Assembly (NCBI GenBank): GCA_049802235.1
Contig: JBARMB010000073.1
Coordinates: 1 to 62,889, forward strand
DNA length: 62,889 nucleotides
Direction of reading: 5' to 3'
Source: VBDM01 sp049802235
Lineage (GTDB): Bacteria; Pseudomonadota; Gammaproteobacteria; Burkholderiales; SG8-39
In this document: positions 1-8,566 of the stretch, in pieces
Layout of the letters: each line of letters opens with the position of its first letter
Numbering within the stretch: the first letter of the stretch is position 1
The notes under the pieces: model-generated
Seen by the model: the letters and a program-made list of their open reading frames with translations, nothing else
Database searches by the model: none
Told to the model about the DNA's origin: nothing
Made by a program: the position numbers and the translations under genes

Positions 1-2
1 GC

Positions 3-530
3 TTCGCGCGCCACCGCGTCAGCGTGCGCGGCCGGTTCGTCGCGCGCGCCACGCTCTTTCTCGATAACCAGGTACTGCACGGCGCCGCCGGCTATCATGT
101 GCTGACGCCGATGAACATCGAAGGCGGCGGCATGCACGTTCTCATCGACCGCGGCTGGATCGCAGCCGGGGACCGCAGCAGGCTGCCGGTCGTTCCGACC
201 CCTGAGGGCGTGCAGACCGTCGAAGGCATCGCCGCGGTGCCGAGCGGTCGCTTCATCGAGCTCGCTCCGGACACGGGCACCGGCTCCTTGCGGCAGAACC
301 TGGTGCTCGAGCGCGAAGAAAAACGGCTCGGACTCTCGTTGCAGCCTTTCGTCGTCGAGCAGACCAGCGACGCCAAAGACGGGCTCGCCCGGGTCTGGGA
401 GCGGCCCGACACCGGCGTGGAGCGGCACCGCAGCTACGCCTTGCAATGGTATTCGCTCGCGCTCCTTGCCGCCATTCTCTATGTCGTCCTCAACCTCGAA
501 CGAATCGACGCCGGTGGCGGGCGCGACTGA
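3..530 (+). CDS. SURF1 family cytochrome oxidase assembly protein (5' partial)
   Basis: SURF1-type inner-membrane protein that helps insert haem a into cytochrome c oxidase subunit I. The reading frame enters from the left edge of the window, so the N-terminal membrane anchor is missing and about 175 residues remain. Visible family marks are the IDRGW segment in the first third and a C-terminal hydrophobic helix (YSLALLAAILYVVLNL), the second membrane span of the family. The last 50 nt overlap the next gene, which suggests translational coupling. The following ctaB and SCO genes support the oxidase-assembly role. The assignment rests on motif and context. Confidence 0.88.
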   Translation, partial: FARHRVSVRGRFVARATLFLDNQVLHGAAGYHVLTPMNIEGGGMHVLIDRGWIAAGDRSRLPVVPTPEGVQTVEGIAAVPSGRFIELAPDTGTGSLRQNLVLEREEKRLGLSLQPFVVEQTSDAKDGLARVWERPDTGVERHRSYALQWYSLALLAAILYVVLNLERIDAGGGRD

Positions 531-1098
531 CCCCGGGCGCCGGCGCGGCCGGCGGCTTGCTCTGGCGATCCTCGCCGTATGCGCGGCACCCTTCGTCGCC
601 GCGTGGTTCGCCTACTTCGTGTGGCAACCGCAGTCGCGCATGAACTACGGCGAGCTGATTGAAACCCGTCCACTTATCGACCCGGAGTTGCACCGACTCG
701 ACGGCGCGCCTTTCCGGCTGTCGCAGTTGCGCGGCAAGTGGGTGCTGTTGCAGCTCGATTCGGGCGCCTGCGCCGATGCCTGCCGGCGCAAGCTCCTCTA
801 CATGCGCCAGCTGCGCCTGGCGCAGGGCGGGGAGATGGAACGCATCGAGCGCGTCTGGCTGGTGACCGACCGGGCCGCGCCCGATATTTCGCTGCTGCAC
901 GACTATGACGGCGCGTACGTGGTGCGCGCAGCGGGAAGCCCGATTGTTGCCGAGTTTCCGGCCGCACGGAGCGCGAGCGATCATATCTATATTGTCGATC
1001 CTCTGGGCAACCTGATGTTGCGCTTTCCCAAAGACCCCGAGCCGGGGCGGATGCTGCAGGATCTCGCTCGCCTGCTCAAGGTATCGCGCATCGGCTAG
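481..1098 (+). CDS. Membrane-anchored SCO-like protein of the cytochrome oxidase cluster
   Basis: A 205-residue protein with an Arg-rich N-terminus, one transmembrane helix (about residues 25-46) and a periplasmic thioredoxin-like domain. It carries a CxxxC pair (CADAC, about residue 95), the spacing used by SCO copper chaperones, and a late segment reading IYIVDPLGNLMLRF as in SCO/thioredoxin folds. Proteins of this type lie between SURF1 and ctaB in many betaproteobacteria and are annotated only as conserved transmembrane proteins. ATG 481 is chosen over the in-frame TTG at 466. A role in copper or thiol handling for oxidase assembly is inferred. Confidence 0.8.
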   Translation: MSSSTSNESTPVAGATDPGRRRGRRLALAILAVCAAPFVAAWFAYFVWQPQSRMNYGELIETRPLIDPELHRLDGAPFRLSQLRGKWVLLQLDSGACADACRRKLLYMRQLRLAQGGEMERIERVWLVTDRAAPDISLLHDYDGAYVVRAAGSPIVAEFPAARSASDHIYIVDPLGNLMLRFPKDPEPGRMLQDLARLLKVSRIG

Positions 1099-1155
1099 CG
1101 CGGTCGGCCGCGGCGGGCGTGATAAAATAAACGCTTCCCGTCAAAGGTTTTTTTC

Positions 1156-2043
1156 ATGCAACTCAGTTCCACCGCCGCCAGCTTTCGCCTGCGCCGGTTC
1201 TTGAGCCTCACCAAGCCGCGTGTGGTGTCGCTGGTCGTGTTCTGCGCGGTGATCGGCATGTTCCTGGCGACGCCGGGCATGGTGCCGCCGAAGCTGTTGT
1301 TTGCCGCGACGGTCGGCATCTGGCTGGTCGCGGGCGCCGCCGCCGCGGTGAACTGCCTGGTCGAGCAGAAAATCGACGCCGTCATGACACGCACTCGCGG
1401 CCGGCCGTTGCCGCGCGGCGAGCTGACCTCGGCGCAGACGCTCGCGTTCGCGGGTGCGGTCGGCGGCACCGGGTTGTGGGTGCTGTACTACCTCGTCAAT
1501 CCGCTGACGATGTGGCTTACTTTCGGCACCTTCGTCGGCTATGCCGTCATCTATACCGTGCTGCTGAAGCCGATGACGCCGCAGAACATCGTCATCGGCG
1601 GAGCATCGGGTGCAATGCCGCCGGTGCTGGGCTGGACTGCGGTCACCGGCCAGGTTGCCCCCGAGGCGCTGCTCCTGTTCCTCATCATCTTCGCCTGGAC
1701 ACCGCCGCATTTCTGGGCGCTGGCGCTGTACCGCACCGAGGACTACGCCAAAGCCGGACTGCCGATGCTGCCCGTCACGCACGGTCATCGCTTCACGCGC
1801 TTGTACGTGCTGCTCTACACGCTGATCCTGTTCGCGTGCGCGCTGCTGCCTTTTGCCTACGGCATGAGCGGCTGGCTCTATCTCGCCGCGGCGCTGGCGC
1901 TGAACGGCGCGTTCGTGATCTACGCGGCGCGGCTGTACGCCAGCTACAGCGACGCGCTCGCGCGGCGCACCTTCCGCTACTCGATCGTGTACCTGGCGGC
2001 GTTGTTCGCGGCGCTGCTGGTCGATCATTACGTTTCCGGTTGA
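1156..2043 (+). CDS. ctaB: Protohaem IX farnesyltransferase (haem O synthase)
   Basis: CtaB/CyoE, an integral membrane prenyltransferase that adds a farnesyl group to protohaem to make haem O for terminal oxidases. The 295-residue length is normal. The prenyltransferase Asn/Asp motif is visible near residue 70 (NCLVEQKIDAVMTRT), followed by RGRPLP, and a second conserved loop lies near TPQNIVIGG. There are at least seven hydrophobic helices. The ATG follows an AAAGG ribosome-binding site and a T-run. It lies between an SCO-like gene and SCO1, the usual oxidase-assembly neighbourhood. Confidence 0.95.
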   Translation: MQLSSTAASFRLRRFLSLTKPRVVSLVVFCAVIGMFLATPGMVPPKLLFAATVGIWLVAGAAAAVNCLVEQKIDAVMTRTRGRPLPRGELTSAQTLAFAGAVGGTGLWVLYYLVNPLTMWLTFGTFVGYAVIYTVLLKPMTPQNIVIGGASGAMPPVLGWTAVTGQVAPEALLLFLIIFAWTPPHFWALALYRTEDYAKAGLPMLPVTHGHRFTRLYVLLYTLILFACALLPFAYGMSGWLYLAAALALNGAFVIYAARLYASYSDALARRTFRYSIVYLAALFAALLVDHYVSG

Positions 2044-2053
2044 GCGCGATATC

Positions 2054-2635
2054 GTGCGACTTCCTGCGGCGCTGCTGATCACCGCGCTTGCATTGTCCGG
2101 TTGCGGCATTTCCGGCCCCACTTTCAAGAACACCGATATCACCGGCGCCGACTATGGCAAGGATTTCACGCTTACCGGCCATGATGGCAAGGTGCGCACG
2201 CTTGCGGACTTCCGCGGCAAGGTGGTGGTGATGTTCTTCGGCTACACGCACTGTCCCGATGTGTGTCCCACGACCCTTGCTGAGCTGAAAGCGGTAAAGG
2301 GCCGGCTGGGCGAGGACGGCAAGCGCATGCAGGTTCTGTTCGTCACCATCGACCCGGAGCGCGACACGCCCAAGCTGCTCGCCCACTACGTGCCTGCGTT
2401 CGATCCGGACTTTCTCGGGCTGTACGGGGATCCGGCGGCCGTCGCCAGGGTGGCGAAGGATTTCAGGGTGTTCTACCAGAAGGTGCCGGGCACGACACCG
2501 GACAGCTACACCATGGACCACACCGCCGGCAGCTACGTGTTCGACCCGCAGGGCCGGCTGCGGCTGTTTGCGCGCGAGGGCAATTCCGCGAACCTCGTCG
2601 CCGACATCCAGACGCTGCTGCGTACATCAGGATGA
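2054..2635 (+). CDS. SCO1/SenC family copper chaperone lipoprotein
   Basis: Periplasmic copper chaperone for the Cu-A centre of cytochrome c oxidase. The GTG start gives a lipoprotein signal peptide with lipobox LSGC near residue 17. The thioredoxin fold carries the metal-binding CxxxC motif (HCPDVCP, about residue 75) and the conserved distal histidine (MDHTAGSYVFDPQG). The 193-residue length is typical. It starts 10 nt after ctaB and closes the oxidase-assembly group. Confidence 0.93.
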   Translation: MRLPAALLITALALSGCGISGPTFKNTDITGADYGKDFTLTGHDGKVRTLADFRGKVVVMFFGYTHCPDVCPTTLAELKAVKGRLGEDGKRMQVLFVTIDPERDTPKLLAHYVPAFDPDFLGLYGDPAAVARVAKDFRVFYQKVPGTTPDSYTMDHTAGSYVFDPQGRLRLFAREGNSANLVADIQTLLRTSG

Positions 2636-2701
2636 GAAAAGCTGATTTAAAACCGCCGTACGCCTGATCCGATCGCCAGGGGCTGGGGGATCGCAGGCTC
2701 A

Positions 2702-3652
2702 ATGAAAATCCTGATCGTCGACGATTCTCCTACCGTGCGCGCGGCGATCTCGCTCATGGTCCATCGCATGGGCCACACTGTCATTGAAGCCAATGATGGA
2801 GCGAAGGCTCTGCAGATTTACCGGGACGAGCGCCCGTATCTGGTCCTCATCGATATCATGATGCCGGTCATGGACGGGTACGAAGCGGCTCAGCGCATGC
2901 GTGAATGCAGCCCGGACAATTGGGTGCCGATCATTTTCTTGAGTTCAAAAGAGGCCGACCAGGATCTGGATCGCGCCATCGAATCGGGCGGCGACGATTA
3001 CCTGATCAAGCCCGTGAGTTCCGTGGTGCTCAACGCCAAAATCCGCGCCCTGCATCGCATGGAGACCATGCGGCGCAAGTTACTCGAACTGTCGCGCGAG
3101 CTGGCGACGGCCAACCGTGAGCTGGAGAAACTGTCCCTGTACGACGGCCTCACCGGGATCCCCAACCGGCGCTATTTCGACAGTTATCTGCTGGCGGAAG
3201 CGCGGCGCGCCGCGCGCGAGCGCCAGCCGTTGTCGCTGATCCTTGCGGACATCGACTACTTCAAGGCTTTCAATGATTGGAATGGCCATCAGGCAGGTGA
3301 CGATTGCCTGCGGCAGGTGGCAACGGCGTTCAGCGCGGCCGGTCGCCGTCCGGCCGATCTCGCTGCACGCTACGGGGGCGAGGAATTCGCCATGATATTG
3401 CCGGGGACGGCACTGGAGGGCGCTGTGGAAGTGGCGAAATCCGTGGCTCGCCTGATCGCGCAACTGGCCATACCTCACCCGCATTCGGACATCGGCCCGA
3501 GCGTCACGCTTAGTCAGGGAATTGTTTCGCTGATCCCGGACCATGAGACGCTGCCCGAGCAACTGATCGAGCGAGCCGATCGCGCACTCTATCAGGCCAA
3601 ACAGCAAGGCCGGAGCCGATACGTGGCTTTCGGGCCGGATTCAGTCAAGTAG
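2702..3652 (+). CDS. Response regulator with GGDEF domain (diguanylate cyclase)
   Basis: A 316-residue two-domain signalling protein. The N-terminal receiver domain (residues 1-120) has the acidic pocket (VDDSPT), the phospho-acceptor Asp in VLIDIMMPVMDG and the conserved Lys in LIKPVSS. A short coiled linker follows, then a GGDEF domain (about 145-312) with an active-site GGEEF and an inhibitory RxxD site (RPAD) five residues upstream, so c-di-GMP product feedback is likely. The layout resembles WspR/PleD-type cyclases. No cognate histidine kinase is adjacent. Downstream lies the convergent rpoH terminator. Confidence 0.93.
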   Translation: MKILIVDDSPTVRAAISLMVHRMGHTVIEANDGAKALQIYRDERPYLVLIDIMMPVMDGYEAAQRMRECSPDNWVPIIFLSSKEADQDLDRAIESGGDDYLIKPVSSVVLNAKIRALHRMETMRRKLLELSRELATANRELEKLSLYDGLTGIPNRRYFDSYLLAEARRAARERQPLSLILADIDYFKAFNDWNGHQAGDDCLRQVATAFSAAGRRPADLAARYGGEEFAMILPGTALEGAVEVAKSVARLIAQLAIPHPHSDIGPSVTLSQGIVSLIPDHETLPEQLIERADRALYQAKQQGRSRYVAFGPDSVK

Positions 3653-3675
3653 CGATCGGAGCGGTCGCCGGTCAC

Positions 3676-3707
3676 AAAAATAAAAAGGCCACGGTTCTTC
3701 CGTGGCC
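3676..3707 (-). terminator. Rho-independent terminator of rpoH
   Basis: An 8-bp perfect stem (GGCCACGG / CCGTGGCC, loop TTCTT) lies just past the rpoH stop. On the minus strand it is followed by a U-rich tract broken by one A (TTTTTATTTTT), a standard intrinsic terminator. Confidence 0.85.
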
Positions 3708-3741
3708 CTCTGACTCGCTTGCCAGATGCCCGGCTCTTCAG

Positions 3742-4584
3742 CTAGGCCGTCGCTATCGAGCCTTTCATCTTCTGCAGCGCAGTTGCCTCGATCTGACGGA
3801 TGCGCTCGGCCGAGACCTTGAACTCCGCCGCCAGGTCATGCAGCGTCGCCCGGTCCTTTTCGCGCAACCAGCGCGCTTCGATGATGCGGCGGCTGCGATC
3901 ATCCAGGCTCGCAAGCGCGGCCTCGAGGCCGCGCTTGCGAAGCCTCTCGTTCTGCTCGGCTTCAATCAATTGCAGCGGCCCGGCGGAGTTGTCGGCAAGG
4001 TAGGCGATCGGCGCGTAGGCATCTTCTTCGTCCTCTGAAGGATCGAGCGCGACCTCCTGCCCGGCGAGGCGAACCTCCATTTCGGAGACTTCCTCGGGTT
4101 TTACTCGAAGCTGCTTCGCCATGTTACCGATCTCCGCTTGCGACAACGGGCCAAGCGAGGGCTTCATGCTGCGCAGGTTGAAGAACAACTTGCGCTGCGC
4201 CTTGGTGGTGGCGATTTTCACCAGCCGCCAGTTACGCAGGACGAATTCGTGAATCTCGGCCCGGATCCAGTGGATCGCAAATGATACCAGCCGCACGCCG
4301 CGCTCCGGATCGAAGTGCTTCACCGCCTTCATCAGACCGATGTTACCTTCCTGGATCAGGTCGGCCTGCGGCAGGCCGTAGCCCATGTAACCACGTGCAA
4401 CCGCGACTACTACGCGCAGATGCGACAGTACCAATTGTTGCGCTGCCTCAATGTCATTTTCGGTTTTGAATTTGCGCGCAAACCGCAACTCTTGTTCTTT
4501 CGACAGAATCGGAAAACGTTTAACCGTTTGAATATAACTTTCCAGACTTCCTGCCGTTTCCGGCAAAGCCATTATGTTGCTCAT
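3742..4584 (-). CDS. rpoH: RNA polymerase heat-shock sigma factor (sigma-32)
   Basis: Alternative sigma factor for the heat-shock regulon. The 280-residue protein has sigma regions 2 (residues 45-115), 3 and 4 in order. It carries the diagnostic RpoH box (QRKLFFNLR, about residue 131), which separates sigma-32 from other group-3 sigmas. The C-terminal helix-turn-helix (FKVSAERIRQIEATALQKMK) is intact. Gene order rpoH-ftsX-ftsE-ftsY is conserved in proteobacteria. A CIRCE operator overlaps its probable promoter, indicating HrcA repression. Confidence 0.97.
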   Translation of the reverse strand: MSNIMALPETAGSLESYIQTVKRFPILSKEQELRFARKFKTENDIEAAQQLVLSHLRVVVAVARGYMGYGLPQADLIQEGNIGLMKAVKHFDPERGVRLVSFAIHWIRAEIHEFVLRNWRLVKIATTKAQRKLFFNLRSMKPSLGPLSQAEIGNMAKQLRVKPEEVSEMEVRLAGQEVALDPSEDEEDAYAPIAYLADNSAGPLQLIEAEQNERLRKRGLEAALASLDDRSRRIIEARWLREKDRATLHDLAAEFKVSAERIRQIEATALQKMKGSIATA

Positions 4585-4654
4585 TTTCTGTTGCTCCTTT
4601 CGCCCGCTTCAGGGCGATCCCTAGTCCAGTCAAGTTTCACTTCTGGGTGAAAGA

Positions 4655-4684
4655 ATTTTAGCACTCTTGCAATTGGAGTGCTAA
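4655..4684 (-). promoter_or_regulatory. CIRCE operator (HrcA site) overlapping the rpoH promoter
   Basis: Positions 4658-4684 read TTAGCACTC, nine bases, GAGTGCTAA: the canonical CIRCE inverted repeat with no mismatch, bound by the HrcA repressor. On the minus strand a sigma-70-like promoter is superimposed: TTAGCA as -35 (4684-4679), 18 nt, TAAAAT as -10 (4660-4655). Transcription would start near 4648, leaving a leader of about 64 nt before rpoH. The operator covers the promoter, so HrcA binding should block it. The operator is seen directly; the promoter is inferred. Confidence 0.9.
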
Positions 4685-4754
4685 GGCGAGGTCCAGTTCC
4701 TCGGCTGCGAAAGAATTCTCAAGCAGAGATCATGGGCCGAACGCTAATTCACCG

Positions 4755-5663
4755 CTAGCTCTGTTCAATTTCACGCAAGTGTCTGCTCACTGACAAGAAA
4801 ACACCCAGCCAGCCGAGAAGGGCGGAAAAGGCGAGGATGATGGCTGCGTCGGCAGGGGCCGGAAAGCGCAGGCGGAAGTCCGCGCTGTAAAGCATCCCGA
4901 GCTGCGCAAGGTCGCGGTTGAGCACCGCGAGCGAGCTGAAAACAATCGCCAAGGCGGCGGCACCGCCGAGCAGGCCCAGCAGCGATCCAAGATAAAAAAA
5001 CGGCCGGCGGATGTAGGCGCGGGTTGCCCCGATCAGGCGACTCACCTCGATCTCGTCGCGCTGGGTGAGAATCTGCAGGCGGATGGTGTTGAACGTCACC
5101 GCGACGAGCGCAAAGGAGAGGAGCAAGCCTAGCAGGGCTATCGTAGTTCGCCCCAGATGCAGCAGCGTGTCCATGCGCCTCACCCAGGCCGAGTCCGCCT
5201 GGACGTGGGCCACCTTCGGAAGTGACTTGAACTGGCGCTCGAGGCGGTCCGCAAGCTCGGCATCATTCGCGGCGAGCGTGACCACGAAAGCGTCGGGCAG
5301 CGGATTGTCGCGCAGCGTGGCGATCACTTCCGTCATCCCGGGTGTGCGCTTCAGCCCCGCGAGCGCCGCGTCGCGGCTGACGAAGCGCACTGAGCGCACG
5401 CCGTCCGCCTGCTTGAGTTGCGTCTCGACGGCGGTGGCCTCGTTTTTGCCGGCGTCGCGAGCGAGAAATACGCTCAATTGCGGCTCGGTCGAGAGGTTGC
5501 GTGAGAACGACTCGAGGTTTGACAGCACGGCGTAGCCGCCCAGGGGCAACGCCAATGCCACCCCGATTACCAACACGTTGAACAGCGTCGCAAGCGGAGC
5601 TTGCGACATACGCGCGAGCGTCTGCACCAGGCTCAGGCGGTGATGCTGCAGCCAAGCTCTCAG
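4755..5663 (-). CDS. ftsX: Cell division protein FtsX, probable CTG start
   Basis: Membrane subunit of the FtsEX complex that controls septal peptidoglycan hydrolases. Four membrane spans and a periplasmic loop are visible, and the C-terminus is intact. Family-like N-terminal residues (RAWLQHHRLSLVQTLARM) extend upstream of the first ordinary start, GTG at 5627. The only start near their beginning is CTG at 5663-5661, which overlaps the ftsE stop as CTGA. A GGGAGG Shine-Dalgarno (5674-5669) lies 5 nt before that CTG. I therefore prefer the CTG start (302 residues); GTG 5627 (290 residues) is the alternative. Confidence 0.92.
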   Translation of the reverse strand: MRAWLQHHRLSLVQTLARMSQAPLATLFNVLVIGVALALPLGGYAVLSNLESFSRNLSTEPQLSVFLARDAGKNEATAVETQLKQADGVRSVRFVSRDAALAGLKRTPGMTEVIATLRDNPLPDAFVVTLAANDAELADRLERQFKSLPKVAHVQADSAWVRRMDTLLHLGRTTIALLGLLLSFALVAVTFNTIRLQILTQRDEIEVSRLIGATRAYIRRPFFYLGSLLGLLGGAAALAIVFSSLAVLNRDLAQLGMLYSADFRLRFPAPADAAIILAFSALLGWLGVFLSVSRHLREIEQS

Positions 5664-6316
5664 ATGAGCCTCCCGTGATCGAGGGTCAAAGCGCGCCGTT
5701 GCCGTTTCCCGATCAGCTGCCGGTCGTGGGTGGCGACGAGCACCGTGACGCCGACTTGATTGAAGGCATTGAACATTTCCATGATCTCGTCGGCATAGCC
5801 GGCGTCGAGGCTCGCGGTAGGCTCATCGGCGAGCAGGATGCCGGGCCGGTTGACGACGGCGCGCGCAATGCACAGGCGCTGCTGTTCGCCGCCTGAGAGC
5901 GTGACCGGATTGGCTTTCTCGCGATCGAGCAGACCGACCTTGTCGAGCGCGGCACGCGCCCTGCGCACGGCTTCCCGGTATGGGTGCCCGGTGACGATCA
6001 GCGGCAGCATGACGTTATCGAACACACTCCTGTCATGGAGCAGCTTCTGCCCCTGGAATATGAGGCCGAGTTTGCGGCGGAGAAACGGGATCGCCGCCGG
6101 CCGCATGGCGGAGACGTTCTGGCCGTTGACGAGCACCGTACCGCCGTTGGCGCGCTCGATCGCGGCGATGAGTTTCAGCAGCGTGGTCTTGCCGGCGCCC
6201 GAGTGGCCGGTAAGAAACACCATTTCGCCCGGTTCGACCGCGAAGCTGATGTCCTTGAGCGCTTCGAAGCCGCCCGGGTAACGCTTGCTGACCCGGCTGA
6301 ACGAGATGATCGCCAC
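5660..6316 (-). CDS. ftsE: Cell division ATP-binding protein FtsE
   Basis: ATPase of the FtsEX ABC-type complex at the division septum. The 218-residue protein shows a Walker A (GHSGAGKTT, about residue 36), a Q-loop (FQGQK), the ABC signature (LSGGEQQRL), a Walker B (ILLADEPTASLD) and a switch His (ATHD). The frame stays open far upstream into ftsY, but homology begins at a GTG (6316-6314) leading into AIISFSRVSKRYPGG. It starts 11 nt after ftsY and overlaps ftsX by 4 nt. Confidence 0.95.
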   Translation of the reverse strand: MAIISFSRVSKRYPGGFEALKDISFAVEPGEMVFLTGHSGAGKTTLLKLIAAIERANGGTVLVNGQNVSAMRPAAIPFLRRKLGLIFQGQKLLHDRSVFDNVMLPLIVTGHPYREAVRRARAALDKVGLLDREKANPVTLSGGEQQRLCIARAVVNRPGILLADEPTASLDAGYADEIMEMFNAFNQVGVTVLVATHDRQLIGKRQRRALTLDHGRLI

Positions 6317-6327
6317 GTCGCGCAGTA

Positions 6328-7275
6328 TCAGCTGAGCAGCGCCGCAACGAACTCGCGGGCAACGAACGGGCGCAGGTCGTCGATGCCCTCGCCCACGCCG
6401 ATGAAACGCAGTGGCACGGGGCGCTGCCGCGGATCCTTGGATCGCGCCCGCGCTATGGCGCAGACCACGCCGCCCTTGGCGGTGCCGTCGAGCTTGGTGA
6501 GCACCAGCCCGGTGAGCCCAAGCGCCTCGTCGAACACCTTGACCTGGTTGAGTGCATTCTGGCCGGTGTTGGCGTCCAGGACCAGCCATATCTCGTGTGG
6601 CGCACCGGCCTCAGCCTTCGCGATCACGCGCTTGATCTTCTTCGCCTCCTCCATGAGGTGCAGCTGCGTCTGCAACCTGCCGGCGGTGTCGGCGAGCACT
6701 ACGTCGATCGAGCGCGCACGCGCTGCCTGCACCGCATCGAACACGACTGCGCCCGGGTCGCCGCCCGCCTGCGAGATGACGGCGACGCCGCTCCTTTCTC
6801 CCCAAGCCACGAGCTGCTCGCGCGCCGCGGCGCGGAACGTGTCGCCGGCGGCCAGCAGCACGGAAAGCCCCCGGTTTTGAAAATACCTGGCGAGCTTGCC
6901 GATCGAAGTGGTCTTGCCGGCGCCGTTGACGCCCGCCAGCATGATGATAAAGGGCTTCGCCCTGGTGACATCGAACGGCTGTTCGAGCGGCTCGAGCAGT
7001 TCGACGAGCATCGCCTGCAGCTCGGCTTTCAGCTGTTCCGCGTTCTCGGCGCGGAGGGCGCGCCTGCGCAAGCCTGAAAGCAGGTACTGCGTCGCCTCGA
7101 CCCCGGTGTCGCTCGCGAGCAGCGCCGTCTCCAGTTGTTCGAACAGCGATTCGTCGATCCCGCCGGCGAACAGCCCTGCGAGCTGCGAGCGCGTCTTCTT
7201 CAGCCCCAGCTTGAGGCGCTCGAACCACGCCACGGTTTTCTGCTCCGAATCGCTTTTCTTGAACAGGCCGAGCAT
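6328..7275 (-). CDS. ftsY: Signal recognition particle receptor FtsY
   Basis: SRP receptor GTPase that docks ribosome-nascent-chain complexes at the membrane. The protein has 315 residues: a short amphipathic/charged N-terminus (MLGLFKKSDSE), a helical N domain, then the G domain with GVNGAGKTTSIGKLA (G1), DTFRAAAREQL (G2/insertion box), DTAGRL (G3) and TKLDGTAKGG (G4). The long acidic A domain of E. coli FtsY is absent, as is common in betaproteobacteria. It is first of the ftsY-ftsE-ftsX operon. Confidence 0.96.
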   Translation of the reverse strand: MLGLFKKSDSEQKTVAWFERLKLGLKKTRSQLAGLFAGGIDESLFEQLETALLASDTGVEATQYLLSGLRRRALRAENAEQLKAELQAMLVELLEPLEQPFDVTRAKPFIIMLAGVNGAGKTTSIGKLARYFQNRGLSVLLAAGDTFRAAAREQLVAWGERSGVAVISQAGGDPGAVVFDAVQAARARSIDVVLADTAGRLQTQLHLMEEAKKIKRVIAKAEAGAPHEIWLVLDANTGQNALNQVKVFDEALGLTGLVLTKLDGTAKGGVVCAIARARSKDPRQRPVPLRFIGVGEGIDDLRPFVAREFVAALLS

Positions 7276-7311
7276 GGGAAGTGAGCGCGCCGGAAAAACC
7301 GCTAAGCTAAG

Positions 7312-7339
7312 ATAACTTCACTATTATAACTTCACTATT
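7312..7339. repeat. 14-bp perfect tandem repeat in the ftsY-rsmD divergent region
   Basis: ATAACTTCACTATT occurs twice head to tail with no gap, between the divergent ftsY and rsmD genes. On the minus strand the junction forms a TATAAT hexamer usable as a -10 box for ftsY, but no convincing -35 is present. Function unknown. Confidence 0.7.
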
Positions 7340-7479
7340 TTAGCACCCCGCTGCCATGCCGCTTTCATGCACTGTCTTTGCCCGCGTTGCGCACTTGCAT
7401 TTGCCGTTTAACGACGCGCGGCGCCGCGGTGAGTCTACGCTGCGCATCGATCCCTTCACGCCGGCAGGGTTTGTTGTCG

Positions 7480-8061
7480 ATGCCGCGCCGTAGGGCCAAC
7501 ACGGTTCGGATCATCGGTGGCCGCTGGCGCAGCCGTCTGCTCGAGTTTCCGGATATTGCCGGCCTGAGGCCCACGCCGGACCGGGTGCGTGAAACACTGT
7601 TCAACTGGCTCGGCCAGAATCTGGGCGGCAGGCATTGCCTCGACCTGTTCGCCGGCAGCGGCGCGCTCGGTTTCGAGGCGCTGTCGCGCGGCGCGGATTC
7701 GGTAGTCATGGTGGAGAAGCATCCCGCGGCGCTGCGCGCGCTCAAGGAAAACGCGCGCCGCCTCGGCGCAACCAACCTGCATCTGGTGCGGGCCGATGCG
7801 CTAGAATTCGCCCGCGATGCGCGTTCCCGCTTCGATCTTGTCTTCCTCGACCCGCCATACGCCCTCGGCCTGCAAGCGCAAGCGCTCGCTCTCCTGCCGA
7901 AGCTGTTGTCCCAGGGGGCGCGGGTGTATCTCGAGAGCGATGCCGCCTTCGAGGCGCCGGCTGGCTGGGTCATGCTGAAGCGCGGACGCGCCGGCAACGT
8001 GTATTTTCATCTGCTGGGAAGGGAATCCGATGATCAAGGTGGTGTATCCGGGAACGTTTGA
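7480..8061 (+). CDS. rsmD: 16S rRNA (guanine966-N2)-methyltransferase
   Basis: RsmD methylates G966 of 16S rRNA. The 193-residue protein opens with the family motif RIIGGRWRSR and continues with RPTPDRVRETLFNWL. The SAM site is LDLFAGSGALGFEALSRGA, and the catalytic motif is LDPPYALG. ATG 7480 (MPRRRANTVRIIGG) fits the family; the frame is open further upstream without similarity. The 3' end overlaps coaD by 32 nt, so the two are probably translated together. Confidence 0.94.
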   Translation: MPRRRANTVRIIGGRWRSRLLEFPDIAGLRPTPDRVRETLFNWLGQNLGGRHCLDLFAGSGALGFEALSRGADSVVMVEKHPAALRALKENARRLGATNLHLVRADALEFARDARSRFDLVFLDPPYALGLQAQALALLPKLLSQGARVYLESDAAFEAPAGWVMLKRGRAGNVYFHLLGRESDDQGGVSGNV

Positions 8062-8518
8062 TCCGATCACGCGCGGCCATGAGGATCTGGTGCGGCGCGC
8101 CTCCGCGCTGTTCGACCAGGTCGTGGTCGGTGTCGCCGACAGTCAGACGAAGCGCCCGTTCTTTCCGCTGGAGGAGCGCGTGCGTCTGGCGCGCGAAGCG
8201 CTCCGTCCCTATCGCAACGTGACCGTCGAGCGCTTCAAGGGCCTGCTCATGGACTTTGTCCGTGGGCAAAAGGCACGCGTCATTCTGCGGGGCTTGAGGG
8301 CGATGTCGGATTTCGAATACGAGTTCCAGATGGCGGGCATGAATCGAAACCTCTATCCCGACGTCGAGACCCTGTTCCTGACGCCGGCCGAGCAATACAT
8401 GTTCATCTCCGCCACCATCGTGAGGGAAATCGCTTCCCTGGGCGGTGACGTGAGCATGTTCGTGCAACCGCGCGTCGCGCGCTCACTCGCCGCCAGGGTC
8501 GCGGCGCGAAGGAAATAG
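8030..8518 (+). CDS. coaD: Phosphopantetheine adenylyltransferase
   Basis: Catalyses ATP + 4'-phosphopantetheine to dephospho-CoA, the penultimate step of coenzyme A synthesis. The 162-residue protein carries the nucleotidyltransferase motif (PGTFDPITRGHED, with the TxGH-type motif), RGLRAMSDFEYE and the late signature ISATIVREIASLGGD. It overlaps the end of rsmD by 32 nt; rsmD-coaD is a conserved pair. Confidence 0.96.
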   Translation: MIKVVYPGTFDPITRGHEDLVRRASALFDQVVVGVADSQTKRPFFPLEERVRLAREALRPYRNVTVERFKGLLMDFVRGQKARVILRGLRAMSDFEYEFQMAGMNRNLYPDVETLFLTPAEQYMFISATIVREIASLGGDVSMFVQPRVARSLAARVAARRK

Positions 8519-8566
8519 CGAAATGTTTTCGGCCCCGATACGAAAGTCCGCAACGCCCGCCCCAGG

